64,000 nt of DNA from Amycolatopsis sp. A133 (lineage in GTDB: Bacteria > Actinomycetota > Actinomycetes > Mycobacteriales > Pseudonocardiaceae): NCBI RefSeq assembly GCF_031082405.1, contig NZ_JAVHJU010000056.1, positions 1 to 64,000 of the forward strand, given 5' to 3'. This document shows, piece by piece, positions 8,725 to 15,663 of the stretch; position 1 is the first letter of the stretch; each line of letters starts with the position of its first letter. Both the position numbers and the translations under genes were made by a program. The notes under the pieces are model-generated. The model worked only from the letters and a program-made list of their open reading frames with translations. It searched no databases and was not told the DNA's origin.

Positions 8725-9896
8725 TCCTGCCGCCGCCCGCCGATGTCGAAGCCCAGCTCGCCGCCGCGCGGCGGGAGGGCGACCTCGACCGCTACCTCGG
8801 CCTGCTCGCCGTCGAGGAGCTGTTCGTGCCGATCCGGCGGGTGGACGCCCGCAGCATTCTCGACGAGCGGGCGGAAACCTTCCCCAACGTCTACTTCGAG
8901 ACCGGCGGCGACGAGTTCCTGCAGGTCTTTACCCGCGGCGCGTTGCCCGGCTTCGGCCCGGACGTCGTCGCCATGAGCGGCGCGCTCGACTGGGCGGTCG
9001 ACGGGGTCGGGCGGCACGAGCGCGTGGTGTTCAACCGCGGCACCCGCGGCGAGTGGCGGCTGCCGGGCGCGACGCTGCAGCCGTGGCTCGACGCGCACGC
9101 CGACGACGTCACGCCGCTGGAAGAGCAGGTCGAGCGGCTGATCACCGCGCCGTACGGGCACCTCGAAGGACCCATCGCGCACGCACTGGCCTGCGGCGCG
9201 CACCTGGCCGTGCTCAACGCGGCGCCGTGGAACCTGCTCGACGGCCGCTACCACGACTACGTCGCCGAGGTGCGGGGCCTGCGGGACTGGTGGGGCGTGC
9301 CCGATCCGCCCGGCTGGCGCGCGACCATGACCGAGCTGATCGGCGACGGCTACGCGCTCACGCCCGGCAACCTCGTCCTCATGCTGCGCCTGCGGTTCGC
9401 CGCCGAGTACGGGCTGCCGGGCGCCGAGTTCGATCCGCTGACCTGGGCGCAGCTGGTGGACCGGTGGTGCGCGGAGAACGACGCCGCGGACCAGGCCGGC
9501 GAGCTGCGGGACACCGTCCGCCGGGTGTCCCGGTACGAGCGGCGGCTGCGCGCCGACGGGCTCGTCGACGCGGACGGGTGCGTCACGACGGCGCTGTCCT
9601 GGGACGTCGGCCGCGCGGTCGCCATCGCCCGCGGGGGATTGGCCGCCGGGTACTGCGACGCGCTGACCGCCGAGCTGATGGTGCTCGAAGCCGGTTCCCT
9701 CGCCCGCCGCTACCACCAGTCATGGGCGGACCTGTCGGCGGGGTACGTCATGGGCCGGCTGCTGCACGCCGGTGAAGACGAGTTCGGCGAGTGGTACCCG
9801 GCGGCCGTGCGGGTCCACCACCAGCTCCTTCAGGATCCGGCGAGCCCCTGGCTCAACCTCGATTTCGGTTCCCTGTCGGAGGAGTCGGAGGCCTGA
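8721..9896 (+). CDS. SseB-like / DUF1266 two-domain protein
   Basis: A 391-residue protein starting at GTG in a GTGA overlap with the oxidoreductase, so the two are translationally coupled. The N-terminal part (about 1-120) resembles SseB-type domains (ELFVPIRR, GDEFLQVFT). The C-terminal part (about 210-380) is a DUF1266-like helical domain with the DWWGV, YALTPGNL and SWDVGRAV segments and the WADLSAGYVMGR end. No signal peptide or membrane segment is visible. The function of both domains is unknown. Confidence 0.75.
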   Translation: MILPPPADVEAQLAAARREGDLDRYLGLLAVEELFVPIRRVDARSILDERAETFPNVYFETGGDEFLQVFTRGALPGFGPDVVAMSGALDWAVDGVGRHERVVFNRGTRGEWRLPGATLQPWLDAHADDVTPLEEQVERLITAPYGHLEGPIAHALACGAHLAVLNAAPWNLLDGRYHDYVAEVRGLRDWWGVPDPPGWRATMTELIGDGYALTPGNLVLMLRLRFAAEYGLPGAEFDPLTWAQLVDRWCAENDAADQAGELRDTVRRVSRYERRLRADGLVDADGCVTTALSWDVGRAVAIARGGLAAGYCDALTAELMVLEAGSLARRYHQSWADLSAGYVMGRLLHAGEDEFGEWYPAAVRVHHQLLQDPASPWLNLDFGSLSEESEA

Positions 9897-9994
9897 CCCG
9901 CACGGGGGAGGGCGGCGGGGCTCACCACAACGAGTCACGGCGGCTACGGCGTGGCGAGCCTCGTCCCACGAGCAAATTTGTCACCATCGGCCAC

Positions 9995-11179
9995 ATGAAG
10001 CTCACGGGTCTGCTCACGCGGAATCAGGAACCCCTCCCGGGGATCACCGGGGTCGCCCGGGTCGACCGCCGCACCCGGGAGCTCCTGCGCCGGATCAGTC
10101 CCGGCGACATCGTCGTGCTCGACCAGCTGGACCTCGACCGCGCGACGGCCGACGCCCTGGTCGAGGCCGAGGTCGCCGGCGTGGTCAACGCGTCGCCGTC
10201 GATCTCCGGCCGGTTCCCCAACATGGGACCCGAGATCCTGGTCGCGGCCGGCATCCCGCTCGTCGACTCGGTCGGCGGCGAGCTGCTGCGCTCGATCAAG
10301 GACGGCACGAAGCTGCGGCTGCTCGACGGCGTCGTGTACGTCGGCGAGCGGCAGGTCGCCTCCGGCATCGCCCAGACCGCCGAGAGCGTCGCCGACCAGA
10401 TGATCGAGGCCAAGGCCGGGATGTCGACCCAGCTGGAGGCGTTCTCGGCGAACACCATCGAGTTCCTGCGCCGCGAGCGCACCCTGATCCTCGACGGCGT
10501 CGGCGTGCCCGAGCTGAAGGTGCCGCTGCGCGACCGGCACGTCCTGGTCGTCGCGGGCGGCAACGGGCACGCCGACGACCTCAAGAAGCTCAAGAAGTAC
10601 ATCGTCGAGCACCGCCCGGTGCTCATCGGCGTCGACGCCGGGGCCGACACGCTGCGCGTGCAGGGCTACCGGCCGGACGTCATCGTCGGCGATCCCACCG
10701 GTATCGGCACCGCGACCCTGCGCGGGGGCGGCGAGGTCGTCGTGCCCGCCCAGCCCGACGGGCACGCCCCCGGGGTCGAGCGGATCCAGGACCTCGGCAT
10801 CGGCGCGGTGACGTTCCCGGCGTCGGGCAACGCCGAAGACCTCGCGCTGCTGCTGGCCGACGCGCACGGCGCCAGCCTCGTCGTCACCGTCGGCTTCCAG
10901 GCCACCCTGCGCGAGTTCCTCGACCACGGCCGGTCCGGCTCGAACCCGTCGACGTTCCTGACGCGGCTGAAGCTCGGCACGAAGCTCGTCGACGGCAAGG
11001 CGGTGGCGACGCTGCACCGCAACCGGGTGTCGATCGGCGCGGTCGTCCTGCTCGTGCTCGCCGCGGTCGTGGTGGTCCTCGCGGCGCTGCTGGTGTCCGA
11101 AGTGGGCGCGGTCTACCTGGACTGGCTGAAGGACACCTGGAATACGTTCACCGCCTGGGTCAAGGGGCTCTTCACGTGA
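9995..11179 (+). CDS. steA: SteA-type septation protein
   Basis: A 394-residue protein equivalent in place and sequence to Rv1697 and to corynebacterial SteA. The central part has a thiamin-pyrophosphokinase-like fold (VLIGVDAGADTLRVQGYRPDVIVGDPTG). One transmembrane helix near the C terminus (about 345-370, SIGAVVLLVLAAVVVVLAAL) anchors it. SteA and SteB form a pair needed for normal septation and cell-envelope integrity in Corynebacterium. ATG at 9995 (MKLTGLLTRN) is the conserved start. GTGA overlap with steB. Confidence 0.88.
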   Translation: MKLTGLLTRNQEPLPGITGVARVDRRTRELLRRISPGDIVVLDQLDLDRATADALVEAEVAGVVNASPSISGRFPNMGPEILVAAGIPLVDSVGGELLRSIKDGTKLRLLDGVVYVGERQVASGIAQTAESVADQMIEAKAGMSTQLEAFSANTIEFLRRERTLILDGVGVPELKVPLRDRHVLVVAGGNGHADDLKKLKKYIVEHRPVLIGVDAGADTLRVQGYRPDVIVGDPTGIGTATLRGGGEVVVPAQPDGHAPGVERIQDLGIGAVTFPASGNAEDLALLLADAHGASLVVTVGFQATLREFLDHGRSGSNPSTFLTRLKLGTKLVDGKAVATLHRNRVSIGAVVLLVLAAVVVVLAALLVSEVGAVYLDWLKDTWNTFTAWVKGLFT

Positions 11180-12126
11180 TTTCGCTGCGGTACCACGTCG
11201 TTTCCATCGCTGCCTGCTTCCTCGCGCTGGCCGTCGGCGTCGTGCTCGGCTCGACCGCGCTCAACGGCACGCTGCTGTCGGGGCTCGCGGGGGAGAAGAA
11301 GGACCTCGGCAGCCAGGTCGCCGACCTGGAGGCGCAGCGCAACGCGCTCAACGCCCGGCTGACCGACGCCGACGCCTTCGCCGGCTCGATGGGCCCGAAG
11401 GTCGTCGCCGGCACGCTCGACAAGCGGTCGGTGGTCCTCGTGACCACCGAGGACGCGCGCCCGGCCGACCGGGACGCGCTCAAGCAGCTGATCGGCCAGG
11501 CGGGTGCTTCGGTGACCGGCGAGGTGCAGCTGACGTCGGCGTTCGCCGACCCGGAAAAGGCCGACCAGCTCCGTGACGTCGTCACGCGGCTGCAGCCGGC
11601 CGGCTCGAAGTTCCCGACGGCGGGGGACTCCGGCACGCTCGCCGGCGCGCTGCTCGGTTCGGTGCTGCTGCTGGACAAGACCACGGCGAAACCGCAGTCC
11701 GCGGGCGAGGAACTGGCGGCGGCGCTGAGCGGGCTCACCGACGGCGGGTTCGCGAAGGCGGGCCAGGAGGTCAAGCCCGCGCAGCTGGCGGTCGTGCTCA
11801 CCGGCGCCCAGGCGAGCGGCGACGGCGCGGGCGACCGCGCGGCGACGATCGCCCGGTTCGCGACGCAGCTCGACCGCAGCGGGGCCGGAGCGGTGCTCGC
11901 CGGCGACGCCGGTTCGGCCGACGGCACCGGCGCGCTGGGCGTGGTCCGGGCGGACACCTCGGCGACGTCCATCCTGTCCACAGTGGACAACGCGGACACC
12001 TCGGCGGGCCGGGTGAGCGCGGTGCTGGCCCTGAAGGAACAGCTCGACGGCGGCGCGGGCCGCTACGGGGTGGCGGGCAACGCCCAGGCCCCGGCCCCGG
12101 GCGTCGCCGCACCGGCCGGGAACTGA
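11176..12126 (+). CDS. steB: SteB / MctB-type envelope protein
   Basis: A 316-residue protein with an N-terminal membrane anchor (about 6-30, HVVSIAACFLALAVGVVLGS), then a coiled coil (about 40-65, EKKDLGSQVADLEAQRNALN), and an exported domain ending in a Pro/Ala-rich tail. It is the homologue of Rv1698 (MctB, described as a copper-related outer-membrane protein) and of corynebacterial SteB, the partner of SteA. Coupled to steA by a GTGA overlap. Septal function is known from Corynebacterium and is inferred here. Confidence 0.85.
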   Translation: MISLRYHVVSIAACFLALAVGVVLGSTALNGTLLSGLAGEKKDLGSQVADLEAQRNALNARLTDADAFAGSMGPKVVAGTLDKRSVVLVTTEDARPADRDALKQLIGQAGASVTGEVQLTSAFADPEKADQLRDVVTRLQPAGSKFPTAGDSGTLAGALLGSVLLLDKTTAKPQSAGEELAAALSGLTDGGFAKAGQEVKPAQLAVVLTGAQASGDGAGDRAATIARFATQLDRSGAGAVLAGDAGSADGTGALGVVRADTSATSILSTVDNADTSAGRVSAVLALKEQLDGGAGRYGVAGNAQAPAPGVAAPAGN

Positions 12127-12144
12127 TCCGGTCTGCCGCGGCTC

Positions 12145-12190
12145 GTCGTGAGTGGTAAGGCGGGTTAGAACCCGCCTTACCACTCACGAC
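12145..12190. terminator. Bidirectional palindromic terminator, family A copy 1
   Basis: A 22-bp perfect stem with a two-base loop (arms 12145-12166 and 12169-12190, core GTGAGTGGTAAGGCGGGTT). It lies between the convergent steB and zinc-ribbon genes. Near-identical copies occur at 20084-20127 and 33232-33283, so it is both a terminator and a member of a dispersed repeat family. The following CCGGCCGCGG is also shared with copy 2. Confidence 0.8.
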
Positions 12191-12240
12191 CGGCCGCGGG
12201 AGAGCTCGCAGCCACCCGCGGTGATCCTCCGCCTGGCGGG

Positions 12241-12633
12241 TCAGTGACCTTCGCGCACCGAGAGCGAGTCCATCCGCCAGGCGATCTCCTTCTCCCCGCC
12301 GGTCGGCCAGCTCGACGACAGCCGCCGCCGGACGCTGCCCAGCGCGCCCAGCTCGGCGAGGTCGACCCGGGGGCCCTGCGCGGCGAGCGACGACACCTCG
12401 GCGGTGGTGAGCGGGACGAAGTCGAAGTACTGCGCGTCTTCGCCGCCGGACCGGTCGACGAACTCGGTGAAGATCGCGGCGAACGACTGGCCGCACTCCG
12501 GGCACCGGCGCAGCGAGATGCTGAAGTGCGACCGCTCGACCAGGCGATGGGTCTTGTTCAGCCGGGTCGTGCAGAACGCCAGCGCGGTCAGGGCGTCATC
12601 GCCGGAGCAGCGGGCGCAGCCGAACTCGGTCAT
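12241..12633 (-). CDS. Small zinc-ribbon-like hypothetical protein
   Basis: A 130-residue protein with two Cys pairs, CARC (residues 6-9) and CPEC about 40 residues later, which would form one zinc ribbon. The rest (VDRSGGEDAQYFDFVPLT, VSSLAAQGPRVDLAEL) resembles no family I know. The ATG at 12633 is chosen because it is just before the first Cys pair; the frame is open much further but that region is the antisense of the chitinase. Convergent with steB across the palindrome. Confidence 0.65.
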   Translation of the reverse strand: MTEFGCARCSGDDALTALAFCTTRLNKTHRLVERSHFSISLRRCPECGQSFAAIFTEFVDRSGGEDAQYFDFVPLTTAEVSSLAAQGPRVDLAELGALGSVRRRLSSSWPTGGEKEIAWRMDSLSVREGH

Positions 12634-12710
12634 CGGCCGATCATCGCACGCCGTGAATCCGCACCCGGCTGCCGGGCCATCGGGAAACCCGCTGACCCCA
12701 CCGTTTTGCT

Positions 12711-12735
12711 CTGGTCCGCACTGGTCTGGACCTGT
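12711..12735. promoter_or_regulatory. DasR-type site (dre) before the chitinase gene
   Basis: ACTGGTCTGGACCTGT at 12720-12735 matches 14 of 16 positions of the dre consensus ACTGGTCTAGACCACT-type sequence bound by DasR, the N-acetylglucosamine repressor of Streptomyces. A half repeat (CTGGTCCGC, 12711-12719) precedes it, as in streptomycete chitinase promoters, which carry TGGTCYAGACC direct repeats. The site lies 43 bases before the start codon. Confidence 0.7.
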
Positions 12736-12777
12736 TAGCCTCGGCACGTCCGCCGTCCGGCCGATGAGGGGAATCCC

Positions 12778-13980
12778 GTGCTCCGCATGAGAAAACGCAT
12801 CGCCGTCGCCGCACTCGCGCTCGCCGGTGCCTCCGTCGCCGCGCCGCCCGCGGACGCCGGTCAGGCCCCGGGCAAGGTGATGGCCTACTTCGCCGACTGG
12901 GACGTCTACGCCCGCGGCTACCACGTCAAGAACATCGAAACGTCCGGTTCGGCCGCGAAGCTGACCCACATCAACTACGCGTTCGGCAACGTGACGGGCG
13001 GCGGGTGCGCGGTCGGCGACCCGTGGGCCGACCACGACATGCCCTACGACGCCGCCACGAGCGTCAGCGGCCAGGCGGACAGCACCGAACCCGGCGCGCT
13101 GCACGGCAGCTTCAACCAGCTCTTGCAGCTCAAGAAGCTGCACCCGAAGCTCAAGGTCCTGTGGTCCTTCGGCGGCTGGACCTGGTCGGCCGGCTTCACC
13201 GAGGCGGCGAAGAACCCGGCCGCGTTCGCCGAATCCTGCTACAACCTGGTCAACGACCCGCGCTGGGCGGGCGTCTTCGACGGCATCGACGTCGACTGGG
13301 AGTACCCGAACGCCTGCGGCGCCACCTGCGACACCAGCGGGCCGAAGGCGTTCACGGAGCTGGTCAAGGCCTTGCGCGCGAAGTTCGGGCGCCAGCTGGT
13401 GACCGCGGCGATCACCGCCGACGGCTCGCGGGGCGGCAAGATCGACGCCACCGAGTACGGCGCCGCGAGCCGGTACCTCGACTGGTACAACGTGATGACC
13501 TACGACTACTTCGTCGCCGGGGCCAGTCCGAACGGGCCGACCGCGCCGCACTCGCCGCTGCGTGCCTACCCGGGCATCCCGAGTGCCGGCTACTACGCCG
13601 ACGCGGCCGTCCAGAAGCTGCGCCACCAGGGTGTTCCGTCGTCGAAGATGCTGCTGGGCCTCGGGTTCTACGGCCGCGGCTGGGACGGCGTGACGCAGAA
13701 GCAGCCGGGCGGCACGGCGACCGGCCCGGCGCCCGGCACCTACGAAGCGGGCGTTGAGGACTACAAGATCCTCAAGACCAAGTGCCCCGCCAACGGCAAG
13801 ATCGCCGGTACGGCGTACGCGAAGTGCGGCTCGCAGTGGTGGAGCTACGACACGCCCGAGACGGCGTCGGCCAAGGCCGGCTACGCGAAGTCGCAGGGAC
13901 TCGGCGGCGTGTTCGCCTGGGAGCTGTCCGGCGACACGGCGGACGCGGAGCTGCTGCGGGCCATCGCGGGCCGCTGCTGA
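12778..13980 (+). CDS. Secreted GH18 chitinase
   Basis: A glycoside hydrolase family 18 endochitinase of 400 residues. The signal peptide covers about 1-27 (RKRIAVAALALAGASVAAPPADA). The catalytic motif DGIDVDWE is at 168-175 with Glu175 as proton donor; SFGGWTWS (130-137) and MTYDYF are the other conserved strands. It is a single catalytic domain with no chitin-binding module. GTG 12778 follows GAGGGG at 12766-12771. The dre-like site upstream suggests repression by DasR and induction by chitin degradation products. Confidence 0.93.
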   Translation: MLRMRKRIAVAALALAGASVAAPPADAGQAPGKVMAYFADWDVYARGYHVKNIETSGSAAKLTHINYAFGNVTGGGCAVGDPWADHDMPYDAATSVSGQADSTEPGALHGSFNQLLQLKKLHPKLKVLWSFGGWTWSAGFTEAAKNPAAFAESCYNLVNDPRWAGVFDGIDVDWEYPNACGATCDTSGPKAFTELVKALRAKFGRQLVTAAITADGSRGGKIDATEYGAASRYLDWYNVMTYDYFVAGASPNGPTAPHSPLRAYPGIPSAGYYADAAVQKLRHQGVPSSKMLLGLGFYGRGWDGVTQKQPGGTATGPAPGTYEAGVEDYKILKTKCPANGKIAGTAYAKCGSQWWSYDTPETASAKAGYAKSQGLGGVFAWELSGDTADAELLRAIAGRC

Positions 13981-13992
13981 ACCAGAGCTGGA

Positions 13993-14020
13993 GGGCCCGG
14001 CCGTGAGCGCGGCCGGGCCC
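13993..14020. terminator. Bidirectional hairpin terminator
   Basis: A perfect 11-bp GC stem (GGGCCCGGCCG / CGGCCGGGCCC, loop of six) twelve bases after the chitinase stop and nine before the end of the convergent MFS gene. It is followed by TTCGT on the plus strand. It would end both transcripts. Confidence 0.75.
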
Positions 14021-14029
14021 TTCGTCCAC

Positions 14030-15193
14030 TTAGGACGTCGCGGGAAAGCCGTGCTGCCGGGCGCCGAGCACCACGGCGAGCACCGGCAGCAGGAGCACCA
14101 GCAGGGTCCAGGGGAAGGACGCGGGCCCGGCGGCGTCGAGCAGGACCCCGCCGGCCACCCCGCCCGCGGCCATCGCGGCGTTCCACAGCGTGACGAGCAT
14201 GGCCTGCGCGTTGTCCGCCGCTTCGCCGCCGGCGTTCCCGGCCGCGGTCTGCAGCAGCGTCGGGACACCGCCCCAGCCGAGTCCCCAGAGCGCCACGGCG
14301 GCGTAGACCAGCGCCGGGCTGCCCGCGAAGACCGCCAGGAGGGTCGCGGCCACCGCGACCAGAAGGGTGCTGAGCACCGTCAACGTCCGCAGCGCGCGGT
14401 CGATCCGGGCGCCGACGACGCCGATGCCCGCCATCGACGCGATGCCGAACACCAGCAGGACGAGGTCCACCGCGTCGCCCATCCCGGCGTGGCCGAGGAA
14501 GGCGGCGACGTAGGTGTAGAGCACGGTGTGCGCCAGCACGAACACGAGCGTCACGGCGAGCACGGGCACGACGCCGGGGACGGAGAGCGTCCGCAGGACC
14601 GGCGACCGGCCGCTCGTCTGCCCCGGCTGGTCCGGGACGGCCACGGCGATCCACGCGAGCAGCACGACCGCGATCGCCGACATGACGCCGAACGCCGAGC
14701 GCCAGCCGAGCAGGCCGCCGAGGAACGTCCCGGCGGGGATGCCCAGCGACAGGGCCAGCGGGATGCCCGCCATCACGATCGCGATGGCTTTGCCCTGGCG
14801 GTCCGGCACGAGCCGGCGCGCGTACCCGGCGAGAAGAGCCCAGACGACACCCGCGGCCACCCCGGCGACAAAACGCGCCACCATGGTGAGCGTGTAGTCC
14901 GCCGACAGCGTCGTCACGGTGTTGGCGACGGCGAACCCGGCCACCCCGGTGAGCAGCAAGCGTTTGCGGGACCAGGCCGCGGTGGCGGCGGACAGGGGGA
15001 TGGCGGTGAGCGCGGTGCCGAGCGCGTAGATCGTCACGGCTTGGCCGGCCGCGGATTCGCCGACCCCGAGACCGGCGCTCATCCCGGGCAGCACGCCGGC
15101 GGGCAGCGCCTCGGTGAGCACGGTGACGAACGCGGCGGTGGTCAGGGCGAGCAGGGCGGTCAGGGGAAGCGTGCGGGTGCTGAGGTTCGTCAT
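14030..15193 (-). CDS. MFS efflux transporter (DHA1, AraJ/chloramphenicol-resistance type)
   Basis: A 387-residue, 12-helix major facilitator. The DHA1 motif A region is between helices 2 and 3 (SAATAAWSRKRLLLTG), and motif C-like Gly/Pro residues follow in helix 5 (IPLALSLGIPAGTFLGG). Such proteins export drugs, arabinose or metabolites by proton antiport. ATG 15193 (MTNLST) is chosen as the start. Divergent from the MerR regulator 64 bases away, which is the likely controller of this exporter. Confidence 0.85.
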   Translation of the reverse strand: MTNLSTRTLPLTALLALTTAAFVTVLTEALPAGVLPGMSAGLGVGESAAGQAVTIYALGTALTAIPLSAATAAWSRKRLLLTGVAGFAVANTVTTLSADYTLTMVARFVAGVAAGVVWALLAGYARRLVPDRQGKAIAIVMAGIPLALSLGIPAGTFLGGLLGWRSAFGVMSAIAVVLLAWIAVAVPDQPGQTSGRSPVLRTLSVPGVVPVLAVTLVFVLAHTVLYTYVAAFLGHAGMGDAVDLVLLVFGIASMAGIGVVGARIDRALRTLTVLSTLLVAVAATLLAVFAGSPALVYAAVALWGLGWGGVPTLLQTAAGNAGGEAADNAQAMLVTLWNAAMAAGGVAGGVLLDAAGPASFPWTLLVLLLPVLAVVLGARQHGFPATS

Positions 15194-15257
15194 GCCGCTA
15201 TGCTCGAACCCTCCCATTGATGTGAAGGTCTACTCCCGGGAACGTGAGGTGGCGCAC

Positions 15258-15635
15258 ATGCGGATCGGCGAGCTCGCGGAGCGCACGGGCACGTCCCGCC
15301 GGCTGCTCCGGTACTACGAGGAGCAGGGCCTGATCATCGCGAGCCGCGGCCCGAACGGCTACCGCGACTACGACGAGCCGACGGTCGACCGGGTGATCCA
15401 GGTCCGCGGCCTGCTCGACGCCGGGCTGCCGACCCGGATCATCAAGCAGATCCTCCCGTGCCTCGACAAGCCCAGGACGATCTACTTCCCCGACGCCACC
15501 CCGGAGATGATCGCCACCCTGGAGGCCGAGCGCGACCGCATGACCCGCCGGGCGGAGTGCCTGCTGCGCAACCGTGACGCGATCGCGGAGTACCTCGACG
15601 CGGTGCGTGAGTACGGCGGGGTGGCGACGGCGTGA
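15258..15635 (+). CDS. MerR-family transcriptional regulator
   Basis: A 125-residue MerR protein. The winged HTH starts at the N terminus (MRIGELAERTGTSRRLLRYY), followed by the long dimerisation helix (about 85-118). There is no metal-binding Cys set, so it is a small-molecule type. Divergent from the MFS gene; MerR proteins usually twist and activate the promoter they share with the exporter. Convergent with the SARP gene, 28 bases apart, with no clear hairpin between. Confidence 0.88.
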   Translation: MRIGELAERTGTSRRLLRYYEEQGLIIASRGPNGYRDYDEPTVDRVIQVRGLLDAGLPTRIIKQILPCLDKPRTIYFPDATPEMIATLEAERDRMTRRAECLLRNRDAIAEYLDAVREYGGVATA

Positions 15636-15663
15636 CATCGAGCTGCGGCGGGGTTTCCGATTA

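Noticed and set aside
12121..12183. Similar short peptides (VRRVLTRLTTHD-type) read at 12121-12183, 19921-20121 and 33240-33273
   Set aside because: They are translations of the family A palindrome in different frames, not a shared protein domain.
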